Source: Nocardia vinacea
Lineage (GTDB): Bacteria > Actinomycetota > Actinomycetes > Mycobacteriales > Mycobacteriaceae
Direction of reading: 5' to 3'
Length of the DNA: 64,000 bases
NCBI RefSeq assembly: GCF_035920345.1
Contig: NZ_CP109149.1
Location: 6,448,001 to 6,512,000 of the forward strand
A model generated the notes under the pieces. It had not been told where the DNA came from. It searched no databases and worked only from the letters and a program-made list of their open reading frames with translations. Made by a program: the position numbers and the translations under genes. This document shows, one piece after another, positions 51,383-62,721 of the stretch (position 1 is the stretch's first letter; every line of letters begins with the position of its first letter).

Positions 51383-52683
51383 CGCGCCTCCTCCTGAGCC
51401 CCTACCTCGGACGGTAGCCGGGCCACCACGCGGAATCCGCCACTGGGCCGCGGACCCGCGATGAGCTGACCGCCGAGGGCGTGTGCGCGCTCGCGCATGC
51501 CGAGAATGCCGTTGCCGCCGCTCGGTCCGGACTTCGATTGTGTGCCGGTGGCGCGAGCGTTGTCGATGGTGATCTCGACCGAATCGGCGGCATAGCGGAT
51601 GGTCACCGCGGCCGGTGCGCCGGGCGCGTGGCGGACCACATTGGTCAGCGATTCCTGGATGATGCGGGCCGCCGCCACATCGACGACGCTGGGCAGTTTG
51701 TGTGCAGTGCCGATTATGCGGGTGTCGACCGTGAGGCCGGCGGCGCGGGTGCGCTGCAGCAATGCGTCCAGGTCCTCGATGCTCGGGGCCGGGCTCCGCG
51801 GGGCGGGCGGCCGGGCCTCGACGCTGTGGGCAACCGAATTATCTTGGGCCCGTTCGGATTCGCGGCGCGCGAGTGCCGATTCCGGCTCGACATCCGATTC
51901 ATCCACTTCGGCCGCGCCGGGTGTCGGGCTGCCGCTGCGGATCGCGTGCAGCAACGTATGCACCTCGGCCAACGCATCCTTACTCGCCGTTTTGATCGCC
52001 GCGAGAGCCGATTCGGCCTGTTCCGGCTTCTTGTCGAAGAGCTCCAGCGCCACCGAGGACTGGACATTGATCAGCGAAAGGCTATGTGCCAGCACATCGT
52101 GCAGCTCGCGGGCAATGGCGAGCCGTTCCTCGCTGGCCCGTCGCTCACGCTGCGCCTCCTCATCGCGGCGCGCCGCCTCGGCCCGCTGCCTGCGCGCCAC
52201 CAGCACCGCCTGGCGCTGACGGATCCCCTCCGCGATCGCGACCAGCACACCCAGCCAGGCGATCATGCCGAATGCCAACCACGGGTCGGCCGGATGTCCG
52301 ACCAGCGCGGGCAGCGGCCAGAGCAGCGCGAGATAGCCGATCGGCGCGAGCGGATATGTCCACCAGCGCGATCCGACGATCGCGGCGCTGATGAATGCGA
52401 TCACGAGCGAGACGAAGATCGGGCCGTAGCCGTAGCCGCGCAGCAGGTACACCGCGCAGGACGCGATCGTCACGAGCAGCGCGGGCAGCGGGTAGGAACG
52501 GCGTAGCAATAACGCCACCGGTCCGATGAGCAACAACACATAGCCGAATGCGTCGAGCGAGTGCACTCCGGTCTGGCGCAGGTTGGCATTGCGTCCCCCG
52601 ACGACCTGGATCGCCGCGACGACGAGCGCGAGCACCCAGTCCTGCACGACCGGGCCACGTTTCGATTCCCCTGGCGCTGTCAC
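51379..52683 (-). CDS. Sensor histidine kinase, HisKA_3 type
   Basis: A 434-residue kinase with five to six membrane segments in the first 155 residues. A coiled coil follows, then the dimerisation box with the phospho-His (LAIARELHDVLAHSLSLI) and an ATPase domain with NGILGMRERAHALGG. A non-conserved Glu/Ser/Pro-rich insertion (about 255-305) lies between the last two parts. GTG start. Pairs with the downstream response regulator. Confidence 0.92.
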   Translation of the reverse strand: MTAPGESKRGPVVQDWVLALVVAAIQVVGGRNANLRQTGVHSLDAFGYVLLLIGPVALLLRRSYPLPALLVTIASCAVYLLRGYGYGPIFVSLVIAFISAAIVGSRWWTYPLAPIGYLALLWPLPALVGHPADPWLAFGMIAWLGVLVAIAEGIRQRQAVLVARRQRAEAARRDEEAQRERRASEERLAIARELHDVLAHSLSLINVQSSVALELFDKKPEQAESALAAIKTASKDALAEVHTLLHAIRSGSPTPGAAEVDESDVEPESALARRESERAQDNSVAHSVEARPPAPRSPAPSIEDLDALLQRTRAAGLTVDTRIIGTAHKLPSVVDVAAARIIQESLTNVVRHAPGAPAAVTIRYAADSVEITIDNARATGTQSKSGPSGGNGILGMRERAHALGGQLIAGPRPSGGFRVVARLPSEVGAQEEAR

Positions 52684-52822
52684 ACTTGCAGCCTATTAGC
52701 CCGGACGCGCCACGACGTCCGCCGCGCTACGTATGCTCCCCCGCCTCCCCGAATATTTTGCCGGCCGCTGGTGTCCCAACGGTCACGTCGCGGGCCATCG
52801 GTCGAGGTGACAGCCAGGTTTT

Positions 52823-52880
52823 GGGCGTTCCCGACGGGTTACCCGTGTGCCTGCGAAATCGGTCGTCGTGTCCGCTGTCA
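52823..52880 (+). repeat. Family C short repeat, copy 2
   Basis: GGGCGTTCCCGACGGGTTAC, then CCGTGTGCCTGCGAAATCGG and TCGTCGTGTC resemble the inverse of 43521-43579. It lies in the 282-base divergent gap between the kinase and the ABC exporter; no other element is seen there. Confidence 0.5.
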
Positions 52881-52965
52881 CCGTGCTTCGTAGGCCGCCG
52901 TACGTACGTCGAGCATCGCCGCGCGACGGATGTGTCACCCCTGGTCGGGGGCGGATTCTCGGTGC

Positions 52966-53868
52966 ATGACAGATTCCGTCGTGGTCACCGCAGGGCTGAC
53001 CAAACGCTACGGCCCCCACGCCGCCGTCGACCGCGTGCATATGAATGTCGCGCCCGGTGAGATCTACGGCTTCCTCGGTCCGAACGGCGCGGGCAAGACG
53101 ACCACGCTGCGAATGCTGGTCGGATTGATCCGTCCCACCGACGGCACCGCCACCGTGCTCGGACATACCCCCGGCGATCCTGCCGTGGTCCGCCGCATCG
53201 GCGTCCTCATCGAGGGCCCCGGCTTCTACCCCTACCTAACCGGCCGCGACAACCTGCGGGTACTCGCGAAATACCGCGGCCTCGAGCGTGCCGATGTGGA
53301 GGACGCACTCGACCGCGTCGGCCTCGTCAATCGCGCCGACGATAAATTCCGCACCTACTCCCTCGGCATGAAGCAGCGCCTCGGCGTCGGCGCGGCTCTG
53401 CTCGACCGCCCCGATCTGCTGATCCTGGACGAGCCGACCAATGGCCTCGACCCCCAGGGCATGGCCGAAATGCGGGAGCTCATCACGACTCTCGCCGGTG
53501 ACGGTCATACCGTGCTGCTGTCCAGCCACATGCTCAGCGAGGTCCAGGAGATCTGCGATCGCGTCGGTGTGATCTCCGGCGGGCAACTGCTCACCGAATC
53601 CACGGTCGCCGAATTGCGCGGCGCCTCTTCGCTTTTGCTACGTGCCGAACCGTTGGAGGTGGCATTTCCCGCAGTGCGCCGGGTGGTCGGCGAACGCTCG
53701 GCCATGTTGACCGCGGGCGGTATTCGAATCGAGGCCGGTGCGGACAGCGCGCCGGTGGTCGCGCGTGCGGTCGTCGAATCCGGCGCGGATCTGCTGGAAC
53801 TGCGGTCCGATGAAAAGTCCCTGGAAGAAGTGTTCTTCGAAATGACCCAATTGGAGCCGGCGAAATGA
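52966..53868 (+). CDS. ABC-2 type exporter ATPase
   Basis: A 300-residue ATPase of the DrrA/antibiotic-export type: Walker A FLGPNGAGKTTTLRM, signature YSLGMKQRLGVGAALL, Walker B LLILDEPTNGLDP and H-loop LLSSHMLSEVQ. The C-terminal 85 residues are the extension usual in this group. It overlaps the permease gene by four bases. Confidence 0.93.
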   Translation: MTDSVVVTAGLTKRYGPHAAVDRVHMNVAPGEIYGFLGPNGAGKTTTLRMLVGLIRPTDGTATVLGHTPGDPAVVRRIGVLIEGPGFYPYLTGRDNLRVLAKYRGLERADVEDALDRVGLVNRADDKFRTYSLGMKQRLGVGAALLDRPDLLILDEPTNGLDPQGMAEMRELITTLAGDGHTVLLSSHMLSEVQEICDRVGVISGGQLLTESTVAELRGASSLLLRAEPLEVAFPAVRRVVGERSAMLTAGGIRIEAGADSAPVVARAVVESGADLLELRSDEKSLEEVFFEMTQLEPAK

Positions 53869-54725
53869 ACGGGACAATGAAAGACCTGATGGCGAGTACG
53901 AAAGCGGAAATGCTGCGACTGCGTAAGTGGCCCGCATTCTGGATTATTCTCGGCACCTGGATTCTGCTGAATCTCACCTTCTCCTACCTCTTCAACTACC
54001 TCGCCTACTCCTCCGGCGATATGAAGACGATGTCGAACGGCGTGCCCAAAGACGTACTGCTGCATCAGATGCTGCCCGCCGCGGTGCCGGAGGTTTTCAC
54101 CCAGGGCATGGCGATGTTCGGTGGCGCGCTGATGCTCATCCTCGGCGCATTGACCATCGGTAGCGGATACGGCTGGGGCACTTGGAAAACCGTGCTGACC
54201 CAAGGTCCGTCGCGGACCAATGCCATCGGCGGAGCGCTGATCAGCCTGGCGATCACGGTTATCGGGCTGGTGTGCGTCGCATTCGTGGCGGATATCGGGG
54301 TCGCCTCGATTATCGCGACGACCCGATCACAGTCGCTCGCACTGCCCGGCCTGGGTCAGGCGGTTAACGGAATCATCACCGGCACAGCGATTCTCGGCAT
54401 GTGGACGCTGGCGGGCGCACTGATCGGGGCGATCGCGCGCGGTCCCGCATTGGCCGTCGGACTCGGGCTGGTATGGGTGCTGGTTGTGGAGAATCTGCTG
54501 CGCGGTGTCGCAGCGATCTTCAGCCCGATCAAGGTGCTCACCGATCATCTGCCCGGTACGGCAGCGGGTTCGATGGCCGGTGCGATGCGGACCGTCGAGG
54601 GACCGTCGACGCCGGGTGTGCTCGACATCCTGTCGCGGACTCAGTCGCTCATCGCGCTGGTGGTGTACGTGGCGCTCTTCGCGGTGGGCACGATGTGGCT
54701 GGTGCAGCGGCGCGATATGGCCTGA
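53865..54725 (+). CDS. ABC-2 type exporter permease
   Basis: A 286-residue permease with six hydrophobic segments, two before and four after a polar loop at about 45-75. No substrate can be read from it. Encoded immediately after its ATPase; the pair may respond to the divergent two-component system. Confidence 0.88.
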   Translation: MNGTMKDLMASTKAEMLRLRKWPAFWIILGTWILLNLTFSYLFNYLAYSSGDMKTMSNGVPKDVLLHQMLPAAVPEVFTQGMAMFGGALMLILGALTIGSGYGWGTWKTVLTQGPSRTNAIGGALISLAITVIGLVCVAFVADIGVASIIATTRSQSLALPGLGQAVNGIITGTAILGMWTLAGALIGAIARGPALAVGLGLVWVLVVENLLRGVAAIFSPIKVLTDHLPGTAAGSMAGAMRTVEGPSTPGVLDILSRTQSLIALVVYVALFAVGTMWLVQRRDMA

Positions 54726-54781
54726 TTCCTGAGGCACCGAAAACCGTTGGCGGACAACAGTTCGTCAGCGGTTCGGTGCAT

Positions 54782-55387
54782 TCAGGGCTCGGACAGCACG
54801 GAATGGGCCAGTTCGGCCAGCGCCGCCGCGATCTGCGCGGAAGTGAGACCCCGTGCCCGCTGATGCCGGTAGACCTCGGCGGCCAACGGCGCGAGCAGCG
54901 AATCGGCCATGGCGTCCGGTTCCGCGGCGCCGTCGGCCACCAACAGCGACCGGACGTGCAGGAACCAGAAGCCGTACGCACCAGTGGCGAACCGCGCGCC
55001 GCCGGTTTCCGCGCCGAGCACCAAATCCGCGTGCCCGTCCAATAATTCGACCATGGCGGCGTAGAAGGCGGCGAGCCGTTCGGCGGGTGGTGCGCCGGGA
55101 CCGAGCGGTGGTTCACCGCGCAACAGCTGCTCCTGCAGTGCGCGTTCATGTTCGTCGAGCAGTGCGACGGCGATCGAATTCTTATCCGGATAGCGGCGAT
55201 ACAGCGTGCCACGACCGACCCCCGCCGCCTTGGCGATGTCATCCATCGTGACAGTGCGCGGATCCCGCGTTGCGAACAGTTCGGCGGCCGCGGCGAGCAC
55301 TTTGGCTCGGTTGCGGGCCGCGTCCGCGCGCTCGGTCGGTACTGCGGGCTCCGGATGCCCGCTGAGCAGATCCATATCACTGTTCAT
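54782..55387 (-). CDS. TetR-family regulator of azoR
   Basis: A 201-residue TetR regulator: helix-turn-helix in VTMDDIAKAAGVGRGTLYRRYPDKNSIAVALL, with an unassigned ligand domain behind. The ATG at 55387 gives a 20-residue leader. Divergent from azoR with two operators between, so it likely represses the azoR-SMR pair and itself, responding to an electrophile or dye-like compound. Confidence 0.9.
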   Translation of the reverse strand: MNSDMDLLSGHPEPAVPTERADAARNRAKVLAAAAELFATRDPRTVTMDDIAKAAGVGRGTLYRRYPDKNSIAVALLDEHERALQEQLLRGEPPLGPGAPPAERLAAFYAAMVELLDGHADLVLGAETGGARFATGAYGFWFLHVRSLLVADGAAEPDAMADSLLAPLAAEVYRHQRARGLTSAQIAAALAELAHSVLSEP

Positions 55388-55415
55388 CGCCCCGACTGTA
55401 CTCGACTTTCCGGTC

Positions 55416-55436
55416 AACTGGACACACTGTCCGGTT
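55416..55436. promoter_or_regulatory. TetR operator 1 (azoR region)
   Basis: AACTGGACACACTGTCCGGT is built on TGGACA-N3-TGTCCG inverted half-sites. A second, closely similar site starts 36 bases further on. Confidence 0.7.
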
Positions 55437-55451
55437 ATCGGTATCGTACCA

Positions 55452-55471
55452 AACGGACATAGTGTCCAGTT
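55452..55471. promoter_or_regulatory. TetR operator 2 (azoR region)
   Basis: AACGGACATAGTGTCCAGTT shares GGACA-N3-TGTCC with operator 1. It ends 18 bases before the azoR start, where it would block translation-proximal transcription. Confidence 0.7.
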
Positions 55472-55489
55472 ATATTCGCGGGAGAGATC

Positions 55490-56173
55490 ATGAGCACGTT
55501 GTTGCACCTCGATGCCAGCGCCCGGCGTCGCTCCATCAGCCGGGAACTGAGCGCGGCATTCGCCGAGGCGTGGCGCGCCGAGAATCCGGAGAGCGGCTAC
55601 ATCTATCGCGACCTGGCGGCCGAGCCAGTGCCCTTCATCGACGAGGCATGGACCGAACTATGCGATGCCGTCCTCGCCCAACCCGGCACCGATCTGAACC
55701 GCCTCGCCGAACTGGTCCGCACACCGGAACAGGCCGCCGCCTGGGCGATAGTGCAGCCGCTGCTGACCGAGGTGCTGGCCGCCGATGTGATTCTGATCGG
55801 CACCCCGATGTACAACTACTCGATCCCGGCAGCACTCAAGGCCTGGCTCGATCAGGTGACCTTTCCGCGAATGTCATTGGGCGACAGGCGATTCGTCGTC
55901 GTTTCCGCACGCGGCGGATCGTACGCACCCGGCGCCCCCAAGGCCGCCTTCGACTATCAGGAGCGCTACCTTCGCGATTTCTTCGCGGGCCATTTCGCCG
56001 TCACCGACACGGTTTTCGTCAATGCGGAACTCGCCAACTCGAGGCAGGACCCGGCACTCGCACATCTGCGCGGCAAGCATGACGAATCCTATTCGGCTGC
56101 AATGGAATACGCGCGCGATCTGGCCGGCCGCCAGCGACTGCTCGCAGGTCGCTCGAAAGGATCGGAGGACTGA
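55490..56173 (+). CDS. azoR: FMN-dependent NADH azoreductase (AzoR family)
   Basis: A 227-residue flavodoxin-like quinone/azo reductase. [17 protein letters not shown] binds the FMN phosphate; [20 protein letters not shown] and [12 protein letters not shown] are the other cofactor loops. It probably detoxifies quinones or electrophiles. The ATG follows GGGAGAGA. Shares a base with the SMR gene, so the two are one operon under TetR control. Confidence 0.93.
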   Translation: MSTLLHLDASARRRSISRELSAAFAEAWRAENPESGYIYRDLAAEPVPFIDEAWTELCDAVLAQPGTDLNRLAELVRTPEQAAAWAIVQPLLTEVLAADVILIGTPMYNYSIPAALKAWLDQVTFPRMSLGDRRFVVVSARGGSYAPGAPKAAFDYQERYLRDFFAGHFAVTDTVFVNAELANSRQDPALAHLRGKHDESYSAAMEYARDLAGRQRLLAGRSKGSED

Positions 56174-56493
56174 TGAACTGGATCATTCTCGGCATCGCCG
56201 GACTGGTGGAGATCATCTGGTCGCAGAGCATCAAGCCGACCGAGAACTTCACGCGCCTCGTCCCGACCGTCATCTGCTTCGTACTCGGCGCGGTCGCGGT
56301 GTACCTGCTGTCGCGGGCCATGCAGACGCTGCCGGTCGGCACGGCCTATGCGGTCTTCACCGGAATCGGCGCGATCGGCGCGATCAGCCTCGGCGTCGTG
56401 ATCAACAAGGATCCGATGAGCGCCGGACGGCTGCTGGCACTGTCGCTGATTCTCGGGGGCATCGTGCTGGCGCGCGTCACCAATCCGGAGTGA
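56173..56493 (+). CDS. Small multidrug resistance (SMR) transporter
   Basis: A 106-residue four-helix protein with the conserved membrane Glu at position 13 ([11 protein letters not shown]) and SMR signatures [18 protein letters not shown]. The [11 protein letters not shown] stretch is closest to the SugE/Gdx branch, which exports guanidinium-type cations. Pairing with azoR under a TetR regulator suggests defence against small toxic compounds. Confidence 0.92.
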   Translation: MNWIILGIAGLVEIIWSQSIKPTENFTRLVPTVICFVLGAVAVYLLSRAMQTLPVGTAYAVFTGIGAIGAISLGVVINKDPMSAGRLLALSLILGGIVLARVTNPE

Positions 56494-56519
56494 CCAGGTC
56501 CGGCGGTACAGTCCGAAGC

Positions 56520-56972
56520 ATGATCGAACCAGTGCGGGTACCCGATCTGTCGTCGCGACCCTATGGGCTCGAAGTCGAGCGCACGATGACGGCGCCGCCA
56601 CCGGCGCTGTACCGAGCCTGGACCGAGCGGTTCGACCACTGGTTCGCGACCCCTGGCTCGGTCCTCATGCGACCGGCCGTGAACGAGCCGTTCTTCTTCG
56701 AGACCGAATATCAGGGCATGCGCAGCCCGCACCACGGACGCTTCCTCCGCCTGGTTCCGGATCAGATCGTCGAGCTGACCTGGGTGACCGGGGCGGGCGG
56801 CACCGATGGCGCGGAAACCGTTGTGACGGTCGAGCTTGTACCGACCGACACCGGCACCCGACTTCGCTTGGCGCACGCGGGATTTGCCGATGAAGCTGCC
56901 CGCGACCGGCATTCGCAGGCCTGGCCGATGGTGCTCGAACAGCTCGATCGGCGCACGGCCGAGCCCGCCTGA
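56520..56972 (+). CDS. SRPBCC/AHSA1-domain protein
   Basis: A 150-residue START-like protein: [20 protein letters not shown], then [21 protein letters not shown] and a C-terminal helix ending in [11 protein letters not shown]. Such domains bind small hydrophobic ligands; the role is unknown. It follows the SMR gene by 26 bases and may be in that operon. Confidence 0.85.
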   Translation: MIEPVRVPDLSSRPYGLEVERTMTAPPPALYRAWTERFDHWFATPGSVLMRPAVNEPFFFETEYQGMRSPHHGRFLRLVPDQIVELTWVTGAGGTDGAETVVTVELVPTDTGTRLRLAHAGFADEAARDRHSQAWPMVLEQLDRRTAEPA

Positions 56973-57084
56973 CCGTCACCCACTGCGGCACTCGATTCCG
57001 GCTGCCGCCTTCGCACGCGTCGCCGGGGCGGCGGGGGTAGGTTCGACTGCGAATTGTGATTCACACATCTTCGAAAGGATCGTG

Positions 57085-57525
57085 ATGCCCACACGTACCG
57101 CGCGCACCGCTTGGACCGGTGGCCTCCAGGACGGCTCCGGCCAAGTCGAGCTGGCCAGTTCCGGTGTCGGCAAGTACGACGTCTCCTTCCCCAAGCGTGC
57201 CGCCGACGACGCCGACGGCACCACCAGCCCCGAGGAACTGATCGCCGCGGCGCACTCCTCCTGCTTCGCCATGGCCCTCTCGGCCCAGATCGGCAATGCC
57301 GGCGGCACGCCTGAGAGCCTGGACGTCACCGCCGATGTGACCCTCGGCCCGGATCCGGACGGCGGCTTCCGCATCAACGCCATCAAACTCACCGTCCGCG
57401 GCCGGGTCTCCGGCCTGGACGCCGACGGCTTCGCCGCCGCGGCGGCCGCCGCCAAGGCGGGCTGCCCGGTCAGCAAGGCCCTCGCCGGGGTGGACAACAT
57501 CACCCTCGACGCCGCCCTCGCCTGA
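57085..57525 (+). CDS. osmC: OsmC/Ohr-family peroxidase
   Basis: A 146-residue OsmC-type protein with both redox cysteines, in AAAHSSCFAMALS and AKAGCPVSKAL. It reduces organic hydroperoxides through a thiol. The ATG has a GAAAGGA site. Followed by a strong hairpin terminator. Confidence 0.93.
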   Translation: MPTRTARTAWTGGLQDGSGQVELASSGVGKYDVSFPKRAADDADGTTSPEELIAAAHSSCFAMALSAQIGNAGGTPESLDVTADVTLGPDPDGGFRINAIKLTVRGRVSGLDADGFAAAAAAAKAGCPVSKALAGVDNITLDAALA

Positions 57526-57531
57526 CTTCCC

Positions 57532-57560
57532 GGCTCCTCGCACCCCGTGTGCGAGGAGCC
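57532..57560 (+). terminator. 12-bp hairpin after osmC
   Basis: Arms GGCTCCTCGCAC and GTGCGAGGAGCC around CCCGT, just past the osmC stop. Perfect stem, no T run. Confidence 0.7.
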
Positions 57561-57580
57561 CAGTGGTTATGCGAGGCCGG
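57547..57580 (-). repeat. Family B partial copy
   Basis: GTGTGCGAGGAGCCCAGTGG and TTATGCGAGG share family B words (compare CCACTGGATATGCGA). It overlaps the osmC terminator. Weakest of the five copies. Confidence 0.3.
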
Positions 57581-57676
57581 CCGCCCGCCGACCGAACCGT
57601 ATACGCGCACAGGCGTAGGGCGACTATCGCTGACAGGCCGATGTCAGGGTGGGGGCCTCGGGCGCAGGGTTGGGGC

Positions 57677-57964
57677 ATGAACATTTTCAACCAACCCGAG
57701 GCCATGACCTTTTTGGCCGATCACTATGACGGCGGGTGGCATCCCTGGCCGTTCTTCTGGATCTTTCCGCTGCTGTTCTGGGTCACCTTCATTGTCATCG
57801 TCGTCTTTGCGCGGCGGCGGTTCTGGGGACACCAGAGTGGAATCGGCGCGCTGCGTACCGCATTCGCGCGCGGCGAGATCACCGAGGACCAATATCGGAG
57901 TCGGCTGGCGGTGCTGCGCGAACGTGGCGGCAAACCGCGCGGTGGCGAAACTCCCACCACTTGA
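57677..57964 (+). CDS. Small membrane protein with SHOCT domain
   Basis: A 95-residue protein: one membrane segment (FFWIFPLLFWVTFIVIVVF, about 26-45) and a C-terminal SHOCT helix pair (IGALRTAFARGEITEDQYRSRLAVL). SHOCT segments occur at the ends of many short envelope proteins with unclear roles. Confidence 0.85.
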   Translation: MNIFNQPEAMTFLADHYDGGWHPWPFFWIFPLLFWVTFIVIVVFARRRFWGHQSGIGALRTAFARGEITEDQYRSRLAVLRERGGKPRGGETPTT

Positions 57965-58086
57965 GCCATTCGGCAAAGACTGTGCCCGCCGCACCGGCCC
58001 CATGAGCGGCGGGCACCGCAACGAATATCGCCGGCACACGGCCGCACACCGACCCAATCATCATCCGCATCACGGGAGACCACACC

Positions 58087-58893
58087 ATGAGCATGACTTT
58101 CGGCATCGTCATCACACCGCGTTCCGGCGCCGAATGGGCCCGCGCGGCACAGAGTGCCGAGCAGCAGGGCTACCGGACGATCCTGCTTCCGGACACACTG
58201 AACACCCCTTCACCCTTCCCGACGCTCGCGGCCGCCGCGGCGGTGACCACCACGGTCCGGCTGCGCCCGAACGTATTGGCCGCTCCCTTGCGCAACCCCG
58301 CCACCACGGTGCGGGAAACCGCCGCACTGCAACTGCTTTCGGACGGACGATTCGAACTCGGTATCGGGTCGGGGCGTCCCGATGCGAGCGCGGAGGCCGA
58401 GCGACTCGGAATGCCGTGGGGTTCGGCGGCCCAGCGTCGCGAGCAACTCATCGCCACCGTGCATGCCGTTCGCGAACAGGTCGATCCGGCGCCGCCGATC
58501 GTCGTCGCCGCAAATGGACCTCGAATGCTCACTGTCGCAGCAGGTTTCGCCGATCGGGTACTACTGGCCGCCGGGCCGGACGCGACCGAGGCCGATCTCG
58601 CCGAGATGGTCCGAATCGTGCGCGACAATACCGATCGCGATGTGCGCTTCACCCATCAACTGGTCGGCATCGGCGACGAACTGCCGTTCTGGTTGAGCAA
58701 GCGGCTCGGACTCACCGCGGACGGACTGCGCGCGGCCGGATCGGCGGGTGTGCTCGACGGCGATCCGGCCACCGTCACCGAGGTGCTCGAATACCGCAGG
58801 GAGAAGTACGGCATCGATGAACTGATCGTCCCCGGCGAGCTGGCCCAAGCCTTCGTCCCAGCCCTCGCCCGGTTCACGAACCCCACTGCCTAA
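58087..58893 (+). CDS. LLM-class flavin-dependent oxidoreductase
   Basis: A 268-residue luciferase-like TIM-barrel enzyme: GYRTILLPDTLNTPSPFP, VRLRPNVLAAPLRNPATTVRE and LGIGSGRPDASAEAERLG are typical of the F420/FMN-using LLM group. Substrate unknown. The ATG has a GGGAGA site. Ends before a strong hairpin. Confidence 0.9.
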   Translation: MSMTFGIVITPRSGAEWARAAQSAEQQGYRTILLPDTLNTPSPFPTLAAAAAVTTTVRLRPNVLAAPLRNPATTVRETAALQLLSDGRFELGIGSGRPDASAEAERLGMPWGSAAQRREQLIATVHAVREQVDPAPPIVVAANGPRMLTVAAGFADRVLLAAGPDATEADLAEMVRIVRDNTDRDVRFTHQLVGIGDELPFWLSKRLGLTADGLRAAGSAGVLDGDPATVTEVLEYRREKYGIDELIVPGELAQAFVPALARFTNPTA

Positions 58894-58935
58894 CCACCCC
58901 TCGGCGCGGAATGCCCACATGAACCCGCCCCGCCA

Positions 58936-58972
58936 CAACGCCGCGGTCGCAATCCTCGCGACCGCGGCGTTG
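58936..58972 (+). terminator. 15-bp hairpin after the LLM gene
   Basis: CAACGCCGCGGTCGC and its exact reverse complement flank a 7-base loop, 43 bases past the stop codon. Confidence 0.7.
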
Positions 58973-58984
58973 CGCTGATCAGCC

Positions 58985-59113
58985 CCGGAACTCTCGGCCC
59001 GTCGGTGCGCACCTCGACAATCAGCGTGCGCGGCCGCTCGTAATCGGAACGGCAGCGAGTTCGGTGTAGCCCGTCCCTAGAGCGCGGTACCGCCGCACGA
59101 CTCAGCGGCGGCA
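58985..59113 (-). pseudogene. Decayed partial copy of the vWA gene
   Basis: The DNA aligns with about 59440-59590 inside the neighbouring vWA gene. Shared blocks are CCCGTCGGT, CGGCCGCTCGT, GCGAGTTCGGTG, GCGCGGTACC(A/G)CCGC and CTCAGCGGCGGCAC. Between blocks there are point changes, and about 30 bases are lost. No open frame remains. It sits directly downstream of the parent gene. Confidence 0.7.
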
Positions 59114-59136
59114 CGCACCACCACCGGCCTGCGAAA

Positions 59137-59784
59137 CTACTGCCCGTCCGGATTCGCCGCCCGCCGTTCGGCATCGGTGAAACCATCCACAGCCTGGCCG
59201 GGCGCGGCCATACTGCGCCGCGCCGAATACGCCGCCGCCGAGGCGAATACTCCGGCCGCACCCGCCGGTGTCGCGCCGTAGGTGAGCGAGCGACGGGGAT
59301 CGAAGCCCAGCTCGGAGCCGACCGCCACCGCATCCATATTCGCGCCGAGGAATACGAAGTCCCAGGAGTACACCTCCTGCTGCTGGGTGATCAACGCCCG
59401 CACCGCGGCATGCGTCCACTCCCGACTGGAATTCTCGTGCCCGTCGGTCAGCACCACGACGATCACCGTGCCCGGCCGCTCGTGCTCGGGACGGGCCGCG
59501 AGTTCGGTGCCGACATCGCTGACCAGCCGCCCTAACGCGTCGTACAGCGCGGTACCACCGCGCGGCTGCAAGCTCAGCGGCGGCACCTCGGCGATCGGCC
59601 GATTCGCATAGACCAGTTCGTATTCGGTATCGAACTGAGCCAGCGTCACCAGCGTCGTCTTCGGCACCTTCCGCTGTTCTTCGATGTAGGCATCGAAGCC
59701 GCCCTCGGTATCGGTTTTGATCGCCTGCATGGAACCCGACCGATCCAGCAGAACCGCGATCAATGTCAGATCTGAATTTGTCAC
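59137..59784 (-). CDS. von Willebrand factor A domain protein
   Basis: A 215-residue soluble vWA protein. The MIDAS motif DRSGSMQAIK is at about 14-23, with further metal-site residues in TALYDALG and VLTDGHENSS. Stand-alone vWA proteins of this kind, similar to those in tellurite or phage-shock gene sets, scaffold other proteins; no partner is encoded nearby. GTG start. Confidence 0.88.
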   Translation of the reverse strand: MTNSDLTLIAVLLDRSGSMQAIKTDTEGGFDAYIEEQRKVPKTTLVTLAQFDTEYELVYANRPIAEVPPLSLQPRGGTALYDALGRLVSDVGTELAARPEHERPGTVIVVVLTDGHENSSREWTHAAVRALITQQQEVYSWDFVFLGANMDAVAVGSELGFDPRRSLTYGATPAGAAGVFASAAAYSARRSMAAPGQAVDGFTDAERRAANPDGQ

Positions 59785-59857
59785 CTAGCACCCCCGTGAT
59801 AGTTGTCCTAATGACCGCTCCCCACGGTACGCCGCTGCTCGAGCGTGCGAATTCCAG

Positions 59858-59895
59858 AAAAAAATGCCGCCCACCGGAAATCCGGTGGGCGGCAT
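59858..59895 (-). terminator. Canonical rho-independent terminator of clpC1
   Basis: Perfect 14-bp stem (ATGCCGCCCACCGG) with a four-base loop, followed on the minus strand by a run of seven T. It starts 16 bases past the clpC1 stop. The only terminator in the window with a clear T tract. Confidence 0.92.
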
Positions 59896-59911
59896 CTCCA
59901 GCCGTTGCGAC

Positions 59912-62473
<2,562 letters not shown>

Positions 62474-62676
62474 CGCTCCCTCACTCTCCTGCTCCGACAT
62501 TCTGGCGTCCGACGCTTCTGTGGCGTCAGCCTGCCATGAAGCCCGGGGGTTGCGGCCCCGGCCTCCACTCTAGTTGGCAGGGGATTACGCCGCCTCCAGT
62601 CCACCCTATTGGGGACCGGCGACAGCACGGTCATTCACTCATAACGTGCTAGTTGCGGGATACGTTTCCGCTCAGG

Positions 62677-62693
62677 TTTTGCCCTCAGCGAAA
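62677..62693. promoter_or_regulatory. Possible ClgR-like site upstream of clpC1
   Basis: On the minus strand, TTTCGCTGAGGGCAAAA resembles the ClgR half-site pattern TTCGC-N5-GCG with one mismatch. It lies about 205 bases upstream of the clpC1 start. ClgR activates clpC1 in mycobacteria. Weak evidence. Confidence 0.25.
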
Positions 62694-62721
62694 TCGCCGG
62701 TCACCGTTCCCAGGCGTGGTG

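Noticed and set aside
54725..54781. A loose inverted repeat GCACCGA/TCGGTGC between the exporter permease and the TetR gene
   Set aside because: The stem is short with a long unpaired middle, too weak to call a terminator.
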